Positions 53,946 to 63,259 of a stretch of DNA of 64,000 bases are shown one piece after another (position 1 is the first letter of the stretch; the number at the start of each line of letters is the position of its first letter). Source of the stretch: Oscillospiraceae bacterium (GTDB taxonomy: Bacteria > Bacillota > Clostridia > Oscillospirales > UBA929); assembly GCA_009782215.1 (NCBI GenBank), contig WRKO01000012.1:1-64000 (forward strand), written 5' to 3'. The position numbers were made by a program, and so were the translations under genes. The notes under the pieces were generated by a model. It was not told the DNA's origin. It searched no databases and saw nothing but the letters and a program-made list of their open reading frames with translations.

Positions 53946-53977
53946 CGAAATTTTCATCAGACGGAGGCTCCGCAAAC

Positions 53978-55135
53978 ATGAAATTCTTCAAACAAAAGCT
54001 GTATTCATGGCGCTTTTACGGGCTCGGACGGGAAGCGTACCAACGCTGTATGGAGAAATCCTTCGCGAACAACCTTCTGAGCCTGCGGCAGGCCAACACG
54101 GTTCTCGCGATTTTGGCGTTCTGCTTTTCGGCCTTTCCGATGTTTGTTGAAAACAACTTCCCCAAGGCGGGCATTTACTTCGGCGTGGCCGCCATCGCCG
54201 TGTTCCACGATTTGGTCGCCCGCTATATGGATAGGCGGGAAACGCCGGTCAGCCGCCGGAAGATTTGCGCGCAGATAGGCTTATACTATACAAACGTCAT
54301 GCTGTTCGGCATCTATTTGGGCGTGTGGTCAAACCCCGAGGCTCTGGCCGCGACGTTTATGGGCATCCTTGTCGTCGCGCTGCTCCTCTTCATCACCCCG
54401 CCCACATTCAACCTATCCCTCTCCGTATGCGCGCTCATCATTTTCGCGGTCTCCACCTTTTTGGTCAAGGACCCCCGGCACTGGATTTTTGACATTGTAA
54501 ACGCGCTGATTGCCTGCCTGCTGAGCCTGATTTTCGGCTGGAGGATGAACACGTACAGGCTGTCGGCGGTGCTGTTCTCGCTCGAGCTGGAGGAGGAGCG
54601 CAACAAATATTACAGCCAAAGCACAGTAGACGAGCTGACGCAGCTCCATAACCGCCGGTTTTTCATGCAGACCTTCCAGCGGTATCTGACAAGCCACCGA
54701 GACACGGACGAATGGCTCTGCCTCGCCATGCTGGATGTGGATTATTTTAAGAAATACAATGACGCCTACGGCCATCCCAAGGGAGACGAGGTCTTGCGGG
54801 CGCTGGGCGGCGTGCTGAACGGGATCCAAGACGGCATGGGTGTTTTTGCCGCGAGGATAGGCGGGGAGGAATTCGCCCTGCTCTGGTTTGAAAAAGACTT
54901 GGACGGCGGCGGAAAGCCCGTTGCCCATTTGCTGAAACAGGTTGAGGAGCTGAATATTCCGCATATGGAATCAGACGTGGCCCCGCGCGTAACCGTCAGC
55001 GTCGGCGTCTATATCTCGCGATGCGGCGCGCCCAACGCTCTGGGCGACATTTACAGCGCCGCCGATAAGGCGCTTTACGAGGCAAAGCAAACCGGACGCA
55101 ACCGCGTCGTCGTCCGCGGCGGTTTGACAGACTGA
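53978..55135 (+). CDS. membrane diguanylate cyclase (GGDEF)
   Basis: 385 residues. About five membrane helices (about 40-190) precede a GGDEF domain. The active-site motif is RIGGEEF (GGEEF, 295-299), with the substrate and metal features in LDVDYFKKYND and GHPKGDEVLR. Product is cyclic di-GMP. No RxxD inhibitory site appears before GGEEF, so feedback may be absent. It starts 32 bases after the ABC gene with ACGGAGG upstream. Confidence 0.92.
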   Translation: MKFFKQKLYSWRFYGLGREAYQRCMEKSFANNLLSLRQANTVLAILAFCFSAFPMFVENNFPKAGIYFGVAAIAVFHDLVARYMDRRETPVSRRKICAQIGLYYTNVMLFGIYLGVWSNPEALAATFMGILVVALLLFITPPTFNLSLSVCALIIFAVSTFLVKDPRHWIFDIVNALIACLLSLIFGWRMNTYRLSAVLFSLELEEERNKYYSQSTVDELTQLHNRRFFMQTFQRYLTSHRDTDEWLCLAMLDVDYFKKYNDAYGHPKGDEVLRALGGVLNGIQDGMGVFAARIGGEEFALLWFEKDLDGGGKPVAHLLKQVEELNIPHMESDVAPRVTVSVGVYISRCGAPNALGDIYSAADKALYEAKQTGRNRVVVRGGLTD

Positions 55136-55168
55136 CACAATACGGGTCGGGAGGGGAGATGGCCGGGC

Positions 55169-55672
55169 ATGGGACGGCGGCAAATCAAATGCCACGGGGA
55201 CGAAGCCAGATTTGAGGCCGTGGCGGAGTATATCGCCCGGCGTTTCGGCGGCGGCGTTACCTACATTGCCGACGTTGCCGGCGGGCAGGGGCTTCTCAGC
55301 CGCATCCTTTGCAAGAAATACAACTATCAGGCCGAGGTCGTAGACCCCAGAGGCTATGTCTTAAAGGGCGTTCCGTCAAGGAAGATTGAGTATACCCCCG
55401 AGCTGGCAAGCTACTATGACTTAATTGTCGGGCTTCACCCCGACGGCGCGACGAGGGCGGTCGCCGAAAGCGCGGTATACCGCCCCGTGCTGCTGATACC
55501 CTGCTGCAACGAATGGGATCAAACGCAAAAACTGGGCTCGCGGGAGCTGGTGCAGGCCATCGTTGCATATTTTGACGGCAAAGGGATTCCGCATGAAACC
55601 GTGGAATTTGACTTCAAAAAGCCGAAAAACATAGGACTCATCACGGGGCGGCCGCCCCATGCGGGGAGGTGA
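55169..55672 (+). CDS. small SAM-binding-like protein, function unknown
   Basis: 167 residues. VTYIADVAGGQGLLSRILCKKY (about 31-52) looks like a glycine-rich SAM-binding motif of a Rossmann methyltransferase, followed by an Asp-Pro turn at VVDPRGYV. LIPCCNEWDQTQKL and the tail are otherwise unlike named families. I cannot assign a substrate. GGGAGGGGAG precedes the ATG. It ends 4 bases before a decayed GNAT gene. Confidence 0.7.
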   Translation: MGRRQIKCHGDEARFEAVAEYIARRFGGGVTYIADVAGGQGLLSRILCKKYNYQAEVVDPRGYVLKGVPSRKIEYTPELASYYDLIVGLHPDGATRAVAESAVYRPVLLIPCCNEWDQTQKLGSRELVQAIVAYFDGKGIPHETVEFDFKKPKNIGLITGRPPHAGR

Positions 55673-55676
55673 CAAG

Positions 55677-56130
55677 ATGTATATTGAAACTCAAAGGCTG
55701 GTCATCCGCGACTTTGATGAAAAAGACGCGGCGGCATTGCTCGAAATCAAGTACGACCCGCAGGTGATGGAATACAACCCGACGCAAATACGCCGGGAAA
55801 GGGTATGCCTCGGAGGCGGGCGCGGCGGCGTCCGATTATCTGCTGGAGGTGTTGTCACTGGACTATATGGCTGTAGTGATGGATGTGGATAACCCCGCCT
55901 CATTCCGAACGGCGCAGAAGAGCGGGTTCAGGCTGTTTGAGAAACGTGTGCCGTATGATTATCATTACAGCGATTGTGACGCCGGGGATTTTCACGCGAT
56001 AGGGGAGCATTTCTGCAAAAAACAAAGCGCGGTCGGCTCATGCTACTACTATTTCCGTAAGTTCAATCAAAACAGCGGGACAACGAGCCGCTTCTACGGC
56101 GACACGGTATATGACGGCAGATTCTCCTGA
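55677..56130 (+). pseudogene. broken GNAT acetyltransferase
   Basis: The first part (55677-55800) reads as the start of a GNAT: YIETQRLVIRDFDEKDAAALLEI. The following frame changes: from about 55800, in another frame, comes GYASEAGAAASDYLLEVLSLDYMAVV and then NPASFRTAQKSGFRLFEKR, the acetyl-CoA and C-terminal parts. A middle segment is missing and the frame is shifted, so no intact protein is made. The ATG at 55677 still has GGGGAGGTG upstream. Confidence 0.82.
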
Positions 56131-56202
56131 CGCGCGCCTCCGGGTTATTTTTTCTTGCAAAGCCATATACTGTATAGTATACTGTTCGGGAAGGATGATG
56201 GT

Positions 56203-56940
56203 ATGCGGATAGACGGCATAGACGTGCATGAGACGGTCATGGGCAGCGGGCCGCCCCTGTTGTTCCTGCACGGCTGGGGGGTTGGGCATGAGAGTTATCT
56301 GCCGCTGCTGAACCGGCTCGCCGTGACGCACACCGTCTACGCGCCCGATATGCCGGGGTTCGGCAAGACGCCGGAGCCGGAGACGGCGTGGGGCGCGGAC
56401 GGGTATGCCGACTTTGTTTCGGCGTATTGCGCGGCGAAGGGCTTGACCGCGCCGGTGTGCGTGGCCCATTCCAACGGAGGACGCGTCCTGCTACGGCTTT
56501 TATCGCGGGACGAACCGGGCGTCGCGCCGCCCCGCGTGGTTTTGTTCGACGCGGCGGGGCTGAGGCCGAAACGCGGGTTAAAGCGTACCGCCAAGGTCTA
56601 TACTTACAAAGCGGGAAAAATCCTGCTCAAACCTTTTCCCAAGGCGCTGGAGCGCTACCGCGCGGGCAAAGGCTCCGCCGATTACCGCGCCGCGTCTCCG
56701 CTGATGAAGGCGGTGATGAGCAAGCTGCTCGCCGTCGATTTGTCGGGCGGCCTGCCGAACATCAAAGCGCCGATCCTTTTGGTTTGGGGCGAGGACGACA
56801 CCGCGACGCCGCTTGCCGACGGGCGGAGGATGGAGCGGCTGATTCCGGGCGCGGGACTGGCGGTGTTGCCGGGGGGCCATTGGGCGTTTATGGAGCGCCT
56901 ACCGCATACGATGCGGATTTTAGACAGTTTTTTGCGCTGA
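56203..56940 (+). CDS. alpha/beta-hydrolase
   Basis: 245 residues. The nucleophile Ser is in AHSNGG, Asp in WGEDDTATP and His in GGHWAF, a complete triad. FLHGWGVG is the oxyanion motif. The broad family includes esterases, haloperoxidases and C-C hydrolases, and the substrate is undetermined. The ATG at 56203 follows GGGAAGG; a 16-residue extension was rejected. The gene's stop is the first base before the parS palindrome. Confidence 0.88.
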   Translation: MRIDGIDVHETVMGSGPPLLFLHGWGVGHESYLPLLNRLAVTHTVYAPDMPGFGKTPEPETAWGADGYADFVSAYCAAKGLTAPVCVAHSNGGRVLLRLLSRDEPGVAPPRVVLFDAAGLRPKRGLKRTAKVYTYKAGKILLKPFPKALERYRAGKGSADYRAASPLMKAVMSKLLAVDLSGGLPNIKAPILLVWGEDDTATPLADGRRMERLIPGAGLAVLPGGHWAFMERLPHTMRILDSFLR

Positions 56941-56962
56941 AATGTTTCACGTGAAACATTTC
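56939..56962. promoter_or_regulatory. parS centromere site (ParB/Spo0J binding)
   Basis: TGTTTCACGTGAAACA at 56943-56958 is a perfect 16-bp parS, the consensus bound by chromosomal ParB/Spo0J. The symmetry extends to 24 bp (56939-56962). In other bacteria parS sites cluster near the replication origin. It lies between an alpha/beta-hydrolase stop and a Mur ligase start. No parA or parB is in the window. Confidence 0.93.
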
Positions 56963-57003
56963 GCAGGGAAATTCAGAACAAAATACAAGATATGGAGGCT
57001 GCG

Positions 57004-58473
57004 ATGGGGGCGATTATTCTATATGTTGTTTTCGGGGTGTTCACGCTCCTCATCACAGTCCGGTTTATGCATATGTTTCAGCTCGCCTCCTACCAGTTTC
57101 CCGGCTATCGGCGCTGGATGAAAAGCGAGGGATGGAGGTTCCCGGTAAATTACATTCCGTTATATCCGCACGGCAAGGCGAAAACCCCTCTCAAACACAC
57201 AAGCAGGGTCATTCGGATAGAGCTTACACATGGATTATTACTATTCGTAATCATGGTTTCGGCATGGTTTACCGGCGGCTTGGCTCAATATATCATCCTC
57301 GCGGCCATGTTTATCGGTGCGCCCTTTCTCCTCCCGCTCGCAAACCTTTTGCTCTCGCCGGTGCAGAAGGCGGTCAACGATTGGTATATCCGCGACGCGC
57401 AGCGGATGATGCGGAAAGACCTGATTGTCGTCGGCGTCACGGGCAGCTACGGAAAAACCTCGGTCAAGACATACATCGCGCAGCTTTTGTCGGTCAAATA
57501 CAACGTCTTGGCCACGCCCGCCAGCTACAATACCCCGATGGGCGTCGTACGCGCCATCCGCGAGAATTTGCTGCCCAGCCATCAGGTCTTTGTCTGCGAA
57601 ATGGGCGCGCGGCATACCGGCAACATCAAAGAGCTGTGCGGCATCGCCCGCCCCCTGCACGGGGTGCTGACCGCCATCGGCCCGCAGCATCTGGAAACCT
57701 TCAAGACGATTGAAAACATTGCCAAGACGAAGTTTGAGCTGATTGACTCGCTCCCCCCGGAGGGCACAGCCTTCCTCTGCTGGAACAACCCCGTCATCCG
57801 CGAACACGCCAAAGACCGCCGCGCGGTACGATACGCCGTTTTAGACGCCGGCATCGGCACAGATGGGCTGGATATTTACGCGGAGAATCTGGCGGCGGAC
57901 GCGGGGGGCGTATCGTTTGATATCGTCACCGGAGCGGGGGAGCGGGAGCGGTTTACCTGCGGCCTGCTGGGACGCCACAACGTCCAAAACGTCACCGCCG
58001 CCGCCGCCGTCGCGTTGCATTTGGGCGTCCCTCTGCGCGACATGGTTCCGGTCGTGCGCGCCCTCAAGCCCGCCAGACACCGCTTGGAGCTGCTCCCCAA
58101 GGGACAGGGGCTGACCGTCATCGACGACGCGTATAACGCCAATCCCGCCGGGGCCGCCGCCGCGCTGGAAGCGCTCTCGCTTTTCGGCGGCGTGAAAATC
58201 ATCGTCACGCCCGGCATGGTGGAGCTGGGAGCGCTGGAGGAAGCCGAAAACCGCGCGCTTGGCGAAAAAATCGCCAAGGTGTGCGATTACGCGGCGCTGG
58301 TGGGGGAGAAGCAGGCCCTGCCTATCGCGGAAGGCTTGCGCGCCGCGGGGTATCCCGCCGAACGAATGGGGATATTCGATTCATTCGACAACGCATATCA
58401 ATGGGCGGCCGGCATCGAAGCGGAGGAAAAGGTCATCCTCCTTGAAAATGATTTGCCGGACAACTACAGATAG
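57004..58473 (+). CDS. membrane-tethered Mur ligase, MurF-like
   Basis: 489 residues. Two or three N-terminal membrane helices (about 1-110) precede a Mur ligase core: ATP loop VGVTGSYGKTSVK (about 143-155), GHAR-like central motifs and DDAYNANPAGAAAAL, the MurF-type segment. MurF joins UDP-MurNAc-tripeptide to D-Ala-D-Ala, which fits the ddl gene immediately downstream. A membrane-bound form is common in Clostridia. I chose the ATG at 57004 because GGAGG is 5 bases upstream. Confidence 0.88.
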   Translation: MGAIILYVVFGVFTLLITVRFMHMFQLASYQFPGYRRWMKSEGWRFPVNYIPLYPHGKAKTPLKHTSRVIRIELTHGLLLFVIMVSAWFTGGLAQYIILAAMFIGAPFLLPLANLLLSPVQKAVNDWYIRDAQRMMRKDLIVVGVTGSYGKTSVKTYIAQLLSVKYNVLATPASYNTPMGVVRAIRENLLPSHQVFVCEMGARHTGNIKELCGIARPLHGVLTAIGPQHLETFKTIENIAKTKFELIDSLPPEGTAFLCWNNPVIREHAKDRRAVRYAVLDAGIGTDGLDIYAENLAADAGGVSFDIVTGAGERERFTCGLLGRHNVQNVTAAAAVALHLGVPLRDMVPVVRALKPARHRLELLPKGQGLTVIDDAYNANPAGAAAALEALSLFGGVKIIVTPGMVELGALEEAENRALGEKIAKVCDYAALVGEKQALPIAEGLRAAGYPAERMGIFDSFDNAYQWAAGIEAEEKVILLENDLPDNYR

Positions 58474-58521
58474 AAATGTCCCTCCGGGCCACGGGGGACG
58501 ACACAGAAAGGAAGTGCGCGT

Positions 58522-59691
58522 ATGAAAATGAGGGTTGGCGTATTCTTTGGCGGCAGGAGTGTCGAGCATGAGGTTTCGGTCATTACCGCGATGCAGGCGG
58601 CGGCGGCGCTCAACAGGGAGACCTATGAGGCCGTGCCCGTCTATCTGACCAAGGACGGCGGGATGTTCACCGGGCCGGGCTTTGAAACGCTGAAAAGCTA
58701 TCAAAACATCCCCGCCCTGCTTGAAAGCGGGCGTCAGGTCTGTTTGGCGCGGACGGACGGGCGGCCGGCGCTGCAAGCCTGCTCCAAAAAGCTCTTCGGC
58801 GACAAGCCCGTCTTCCTCGACGCCGCGCTGCCCGTGGCGCACGGCACGTTCGGCGAGGACGGATGCCTGCAAGGGCTGTTTGAGATGACGGAGCTTCCGT
58901 ATGCGGGCTGCGACGTTCTCTCAAGCGCCATTTGCATGGATAAGCCGTCGTCCAAAGCCCTGCTGCGGGCGTCCGGCCTGCGGGTTCTGGACGATTTGGT
59001 GCTGGAAGCCGACCGCTACAACAAAAGCCCCGAGGTTGTGCTGAACGCGCTTGAAACCCATTATCCCTACCCGGTGATGGTCAAGCCCGCCAACCTCGGC
59101 TCCTCCGTGGGCATCAACAGGGCCGACAACCGCGACCGCCTGCAAGCGGCCCTTGAGCTGGCGTTTTCCTTCTCGCCGAGGGCGCTGATTGAAACGGCGC
59201 TGATTCATATGCGCGAAATCAACTGCGCCGTCCTCGGCGACGGCTCAAAGGCGCGGGCCTCCGTATGCGAGGAGCCGGTGATGACGGAAAACTACCTCAG
59301 CTACCGCGACAAATACCAGTCGGGCGGCAAGAGCGGCAAGCAAAGCGGGCTGTCGGGGCAGAAGCGCGTCATCCCCGCCGACATCCCGGAGGAAATGGCG
59401 GCGGAGATTCAAAGGCTGGCCGTGAAAGCGTTTCAAAGCCTTGGCTGCTCCGGCGTGGCGCGGATTGATTTCCTGTGGGATACGCTGCATGACATTCTCT
59501 ACATCAACGAGCTGAACACCATCCCCGGTTCGCTGGCGTTCTATCTTTGGGAAAAGTCCGGGCTGCCCTTCGATAAGCTGCTGGATGAACTGATTGAGCT
59601 GGCTTTCGCGCGCCAGCGCCGCCGCGCCGGGCTTACCTATAGCTGCGACGTGAATATCCTTCAAAACGCAGAATTAAAGGGAAAGGAATGA
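58522..59691 (+). CDS. ddl: D-alanine--D-alanine ligase
   Basis: 389-residue ATP-grasp ligase making D-Ala-D-Ala for the peptidoglycan stem. GVFFGGRSVEHEVSV opens the protein; LPVAHGTFGEDGCLQGLFEM and KPANLGSSVGI are the ATP-grasp core, and FLWDTLHDILYINELNTIPG closes the active site. It is not recognisably a D-Lac or D-Ser ligase. Pairs naturally with the MurF-like gene upstream. Longer than E. coli Ddl, with an insert near 245-275. Confidence 0.92.
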   Translation: MKMRVGVFFGGRSVEHEVSVITAMQAAAALNRETYEAVPVYLTKDGGMFTGPGFETLKSYQNIPALLESGRQVCLARTDGRPALQACSKKLFGDKPVFLDAALPVAHGTFGEDGCLQGLFEMTELPYAGCDVLSSAICMDKPSSKALLRASGLRVLDDLVLEADRYNKSPEVVLNALETHYPYPVMVKPANLGSSVGINRADNRDRLQAALELAFSFSPRALIETALIHMREINCAVLGDGSKARASVCEEPVMTENYLSYRDKYQSGGKSGKQSGLSGQKRVIPADIPEEMAAEIQRLAVKAFQSLGCSGVARIDFLWDTLHDILYINELNTIPGSLAFYLWEKSGLPFDKLLDELIELAFARQRRRAGLTYSCDVNILQNAELKGKE

Positions 59692-59696
59692 CACGA

Positions 59697-61388
59697 ATGA
59701 AATTTTCCGAAGTGACCTACAAGCGCCCCATACTGGAGGAGGTCAAAGCCGAGCTGACCCGTCTGCTTGAGGCGTTCAAGGCGGCCAAAACGCCGGAAGA
59801 GGCGTTTGCCGTCTACAAGCGCTGCGACGAATACGGCAACAGCGTTTCCGCGATGGGCGCGGTGGCGTACATCCGCAACTCGATGGACACCACCGACGAG
59901 TTCTACAACAAGGAAAAAGCCTACTTCGACGAGGTCGGGCCGGAAATTCAGGAATACGGCCAGAAGCTCAACCTCGCGCTGGTCGAGTCGCCCCACCGCG
60001 CCGCGATGGAAAAAGAATTCGGCAAGCTGATGTTCCTCAACACCGAGATGGAGCTGAAAACCTTCTCGCCGGAGATTATTGCCGATTTGCAGGAGGAAAA
60101 CAGGCTCTGCACCGAATACGACAAGCTCCTCGCCAGCGCGCAGATTGAGTTTCGCGGCAAGACCTACACCCTCGCCCAAATGGGGCCGTTCCACGAAGAC
60201 ACCGACCGCGCCACGCGCAAGGAAGCCCGCGCCGCCGCCACCGCATGGTTCATGGAGCAGCGCGAGGCACTCGACCGCATCTTCGACGAGCTGGTGCGCC
60301 TGCGCGATACGATGGCAAAAAAGCTGGGGTACGCGTCGTTTACCGAGCTGGGGTATTACCGCATGACGCGCAACTGCTACGACGAAACTATGGTGGACGT
60401 CTTCCGTCAGCAGATTCAAAAGCACATCGTCCCCGTTTCCGAACGGCTCAAGGCCGAAAAAGCCAAGCGCATCGGCGTGGAGCGCGTCACCGTTTACGAC
60501 GACGCGCTGGATTTCCTCTCCGGCAACGCCAAGCCGCAGGGCACGCCGGACGACATCTTCGCCCACGGGAAGAAGATGTACACCGAGCTGTCGCCCGAAA
60601 CGGCGGAGTTCTTCGATTACATGCTGGAGTGCGACCTGTTTGACGTGCTGACCCGCAAGGGCAAGTCGCCCGGCGGGTACTGCTACTCCATCGGGGCGCT
60701 CAAGATGCCGTTCATCTTCGCCAATTTCAACGGCACCTCGGGCGATATCGACGTCCTGACGCACGAGGCGGGCCACGCCTTCGCGGGCTACAACGCGTTT
60801 GACATTTACCCGTCGGCGTTGCAGGACTATTCCAGCGAGACGGCCGAGGTTCACTCGATGAGCATGGAGTTTTTCACATGGCCGTGGATGGAGGGCTTTT
60901 TCGGGGCGCAGACCGGCAAATACCGCTACGCACACCTCGCCGGGGCGCTGACCTTCCTGCCGTACGGCACGATGGTGGACGAATTCCAGCACCACATCTA
61001 CGCCAACCCCGGCTGGACGCCCGCCCGCCGCAACGAGTGCTGGCTGGAGCTGGAAGCCAAGTACCGCCCGTACCTTGACTTGGATTTTGACTTCTACCGT
61101 GAGGGACGCCGCTGGCAGGCGCAGGCACACATCTACGAGCGCCCGTTTTACTACATCGACTACTGCCTCGCCCAGACAATGGCGCTGGCGTTCTGGGCGG
61201 AAGCGCAGAAGGACTTCAAGGCGGCATGGGCGAAATACCTGCAATTCCTCAAGCTGGCCGGGACGAAAACCTTCACCGACTTGGTCGCCGGAGCCAACCT
61301 CCCAAGCCCATTTGCCGAGGGCTGCCTGAACACCGTAGCGTCCGCCGCCGCAAAATGGCTGGACGAAAACCCCGTGGAGGATCAATAG
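59697..61388 (+). CDS. M3-family oligoendopeptidase
   Basis: 563 residues, PepF/oligopeptidase type. The zinc motif is H356-E-A-G-H360 in LTHEAGHAFAGY, with the second Glu ahead in SSETAEVHS. It degrades imported peptides in the cytosol. I set the start at 59697 (MKFSEVTYKRP), the family opening, 9 bases after AAAGGA; an ATG at 59688 overlapping the ddl stop is less likely. It ends before a strong terminator. Confidence 0.93.
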   Translation: MKFSEVTYKRPILEEVKAELTRLLEAFKAAKTPEEAFAVYKRCDEYGNSVSAMGAVAYIRNSMDTTDEFYNKEKAYFDEVGPEIQEYGQKLNLALVESPHRAAMEKEFGKLMFLNTEMELKTFSPEIIADLQEENRLCTEYDKLLASAQIEFRGKTYTLAQMGPFHEDTDRATRKEARAAATAWFMEQREALDRIFDELVRLRDTMAKKLGYASFTELGYYRMTRNCYDETMVDVFRQQIQKHIVPVSERLKAEKAKRIGVERVTVYDDALDFLSGNAKPQGTPDDIFAHGKKMYTELSPETAEFFDYMLECDLFDVLTRKGKSPGGYCYSIGALKMPFIFANFNGTSGDIDVLTHEAGHAFAGYNAFDIYPSALQDYSSETAEVHSMSMEFFTWPWMEGFFGAQTGKYRYAHLAGALTFLPYGTMVDEFQHHIYANPGWTPARRNECWLELEAKYRPYLDLDFDFYREGRRWQAQAHIYERPFYYIDYCLAQTMALAFWAEAQKDFKAAWAKYLQFLKLAGTKTFTDLVAGANLPSPFAEGCLNTVASAAAKWLDENPVEDQ

Positions 61389-61395
61389 GGAAGAA

Positions 61396-61425
61396 GGGGC
61401 GGCGGAAAAACTCCGCCGCCCCTTT
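61396..61425 (+). terminator. intrinsic terminator after the M3 peptidase
   Basis: GGGGCGGCGGA (61396-61406) pairs with TCCGCCGCCCC (61412-61422) around AAAAC, followed by three T. Confidence 0.75.
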
Positions 61426-61449
61426 GCGTAAAACTGAATTTTTTTCGGC

Positions 61450-61466
61450 GGCAACCGATAGTTGCC
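61450..61466. promoter_or_regulatory. possible operator before the XRE gene
   Basis: GGCAAC (61450-61455) and GTTGCC (61461-61466) form an inverted repeat with CGATA between, about 60 bases before the regulator gene. Autoregulation is plausible. Confidence 0.45.
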
Positions 61467-61526
61467 GGATAGTTGGTAGACCGCAACCGCTTTTTCCGTT
61501 ACAATCGGCTCAAGGAGGTGTTCAGC

Positions 61527-62384
61527 ATGACACTCGGAGAACGAATCAAGCGTCAAAGAAACAAACTCGGCTATTCCCAAGAAAAAATCGCGGAGCTGGT
61601 CGGGACAAGCCGCCAAGCCGTGACCAAATGGGAGAGCGGCCAATCGGTTCCGTGCATGGAAAACTTAATGGCGCTGGCGGAGATATTCGGCATCCCGCTC
61701 AACGAATTGTCAAGCGGAATCCATGAGGAAGGGTTACGTGAGGACGGAAACGGGACAAGCACGCAGGATGTTAGGAAAAGACCTCTGCTGATATGGGACG
61801 CCACCGCCGGAATCGCGGTTGTGTTTGCCGTGTGGGGCGTTCTCAGAATGCCGGCGCTTATAGGCTATTCCTATATGGGCTATTTCTCAATCCTCCTGCA
61901 GATAGCCGCCGTCCTCTATATCCCGATTTATCTCTTCCTGATACGTCCCCGTCAAAAAAAGCATATCCCCGCAAAAGCGCCGGCGGGTAAGGCGGTTCTG
62001 CTGAACAGGGTCTATTGGGCCTTCGGGGCCATGGCGGTGTTGTGCGGTTGCTACACCTTGTGCGGGTATGCGGCGTATGAGCTGCACGGCAACAGGGATT
62101 GGTCTCTTGTGCTGTTTGTGTTCGGGTTGCTTGTAATCGGCGCCGCCGTCTGTTTCAACGCCCTAAAGGTGATGGTTTGCGCCGTCGCGGGCTATACGGC
62201 CGGTTGTGCGGCGGGACTGCTGTTCAACCGCGACTACGCGGGGCCGGGCGATTACGGCGGCGCCATGTCGTACAGCAACTGGTGGATTATTTGGACGGTT
62301 GTGTTTCTCGCCGTCATAGCGGCGGGGTTGGTTTGGGAGATACTCAGCCGGGTATGCGGCAATAAAAGCGGGGCGGCTGTGTAA
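61527..62384 (+). CDS. XRE-family regulator with membrane domain
   Basis: 285 residues. An N-terminal helix-turn-helix (TLGERIKRQRNKLGYSQEKIAELVGTSRQAVTKWESG) is followed by five or six membrane helices. Such regulators sense an envelope signal and act on a nearby gene. AAGGAGGTG precedes the ATG; an 18-residue extension was rejected. No obvious partner lies beside it; the next gene is convergent. Confidence 0.88.
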   Translation: MTLGERIKRQRNKLGYSQEKIAELVGTSRQAVTKWESGQSVPCMENLMALAEIFGIPLNELSSGIHEEGLREDGNGTSTQDVRKRPLLIWDATAGIAVVFAVWGVLRMPALIGYSYMGYFSILLQIAAVLYIPIYLFLIRPRQKKHIPAKAPAGKAVLLNRVYWAFGAMAVLCGCYTLCGYAAYELHGNRDWSLVLFVFGLLVIGAAVCFNALKVMVCAVAGYTAGCAAGLLFNRDYAGPGDYGGAMSYSNWWIIWTVVFLAVIAAGLVWEILSRVCGNKSGAAV

Positions 62385-62400
62385 GCCGCCCCTTGTTTGC

Positions 62401-63213
62401 TTAATCCGCGCGTTTTCGGTGAATATACACGTCTTTTCCGAAACTGCCGATGTAGTGAATTTCTTCCCAGCCGCGTTTTGTCAATTCCGGCTGCGGTGAT
62501 AGGTCGCCGACCGCATCGCCGGGACAGTTCAGCAGCCAGCCGCCGTATTTGCACACTCTTGAAAATTCAGCTAATTCTGCATCCCAATCTTCACCAAAAA
62601 CATGCCCGGACATCACGATGTCAAATGTGCCGTCAGGGAACGGCAATTCGGTGACAAGGCCATCCAGTACGCGGACGTTTTTAATGTTTTCCCGAGCGAT
62701 TTTTTCGCGCATAAATTCACGCATTGTTCCAACAGGTTCGCTCGCGTAAACCCACGCGGCTTTTTCGGCGGCGGCGAAAGCCAAACGCCCTGAACCCGCA
62801 CCAACATCAAGCACGGTTTTGCTTGTCAAGTCTGTAAGACTGAACAAACGCTCCTTATTCCATCCACGAATGAAGTCGCAGTTTGCCGCCATTTTTTCTG
62901 GCGTCGTGTAAATGGTAAAGTCCTCAACGCTTACCAGCGCATAAACCTCCGCCTTGCGGATTTCCGCCGCGTCTGTCAGCGCCGGCGCGTTAGCCGCGAT
63001 TTCGTCGACCAGCGCCGCACATTCGGGGCAGCGCCGCTTCAGATACCACTTGACAGCAGGGTTTGCGTTCAGCGCGACGCCCATGCTGTATCGCCATTCG
63101 GCCTTATCGTTGCGCCAACCGCCCGAGTTCATCATAGAGCGGATTTGAAACCGCTCCAAGAGCAGAAAACTGTTGAAGGAATACTCCTCCGGGTTGATCC
63201 AATTCAATGACAT
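62401..63213 (-). CDS. class I SAM-dependent methyltransferase
   Basis: 270 residues. SAM motif I is VLDVGAGSGRLAFA (about 133-146), followed by ASEPVGT and the post-motif FDIVMSGHVFGEDW. An N-terminal part with RRCPECAALVDEI could bind metal through its Cys pair. The substrate is not clear; a small molecule or protein is possible. It lies behind a 17-codon leader and an SD-masking stem (63219-63259), so its translation may be regulated. GGAGG precedes the ATG. Confidence 0.85.
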   Translation of the reverse strand: MSLNWINPEEYSFNSFLLLERFQIRSMMNSGGWRNDKAEWRYSMGVALNANPAVKWYLKRRCPECAALVDEIAANAPALTDAAEIRKAEVYALVSVEDFTIYTTPEKMAANCDFIRGWNKERLFSLTDLTSKTVLDVGAGSGRLAFAAAEKAAWVYASEPVGTMREFMREKIARENIKNVRVLDGLVTELPFPDGTFDIVMSGHVFGEDWDAELAEFSRVCKYGGWLLNCPGDAVGDLSPQPELTKRGWEEIHYIGSFGKDVYIHRKRAD

Positions 63214-63218
63214 ATTGT

Positions 63219-63259
63219 CCTCCTGAATATTAGGAGGGCTAAAGTATCGTCACCCTCCT
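63219..63259 (-). promoter_or_regulatory. possible anti-Shine-Dalgarno attenuator
   Basis: On the minus strand three segments can pair alternately: AGGAGGG (63259-63253, inside the leader frame), CCCTCCT (63238-63232) and the methyltransferase ribosome site AGGAGG (63224-63219). The middle segment may pair with either flank. If a ribosome occupies the first, the middle is free to mask the ribosome site. The arrangement resembles translational attenuators of resistance methyltransferases, but with repressing polarity as drawn. Confidence 0.45.

Noticed and set aside
58522-59691. Vancomycin-resistance type ligase
   Set aside because: Nothing specific to D-Lac or D-Ser ligases can be read by eye, and there is no vanH/vanX/vanT or VanRS neighbour.
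61473-61526. Longer start for the XRE regulator
   Set aside because: The ATG at 61527 has AAGGAGGTG and begins exactly at the helix-turn-helix family start; the extension would overlap the putative operator region.
59661-61643. A 660-codon open frame opposite the M3 peptidase
   Set aside because: It runs across the peptidase, its terminator and the next gene's start, with no domain and no ribosome site. It is a shadow frame.
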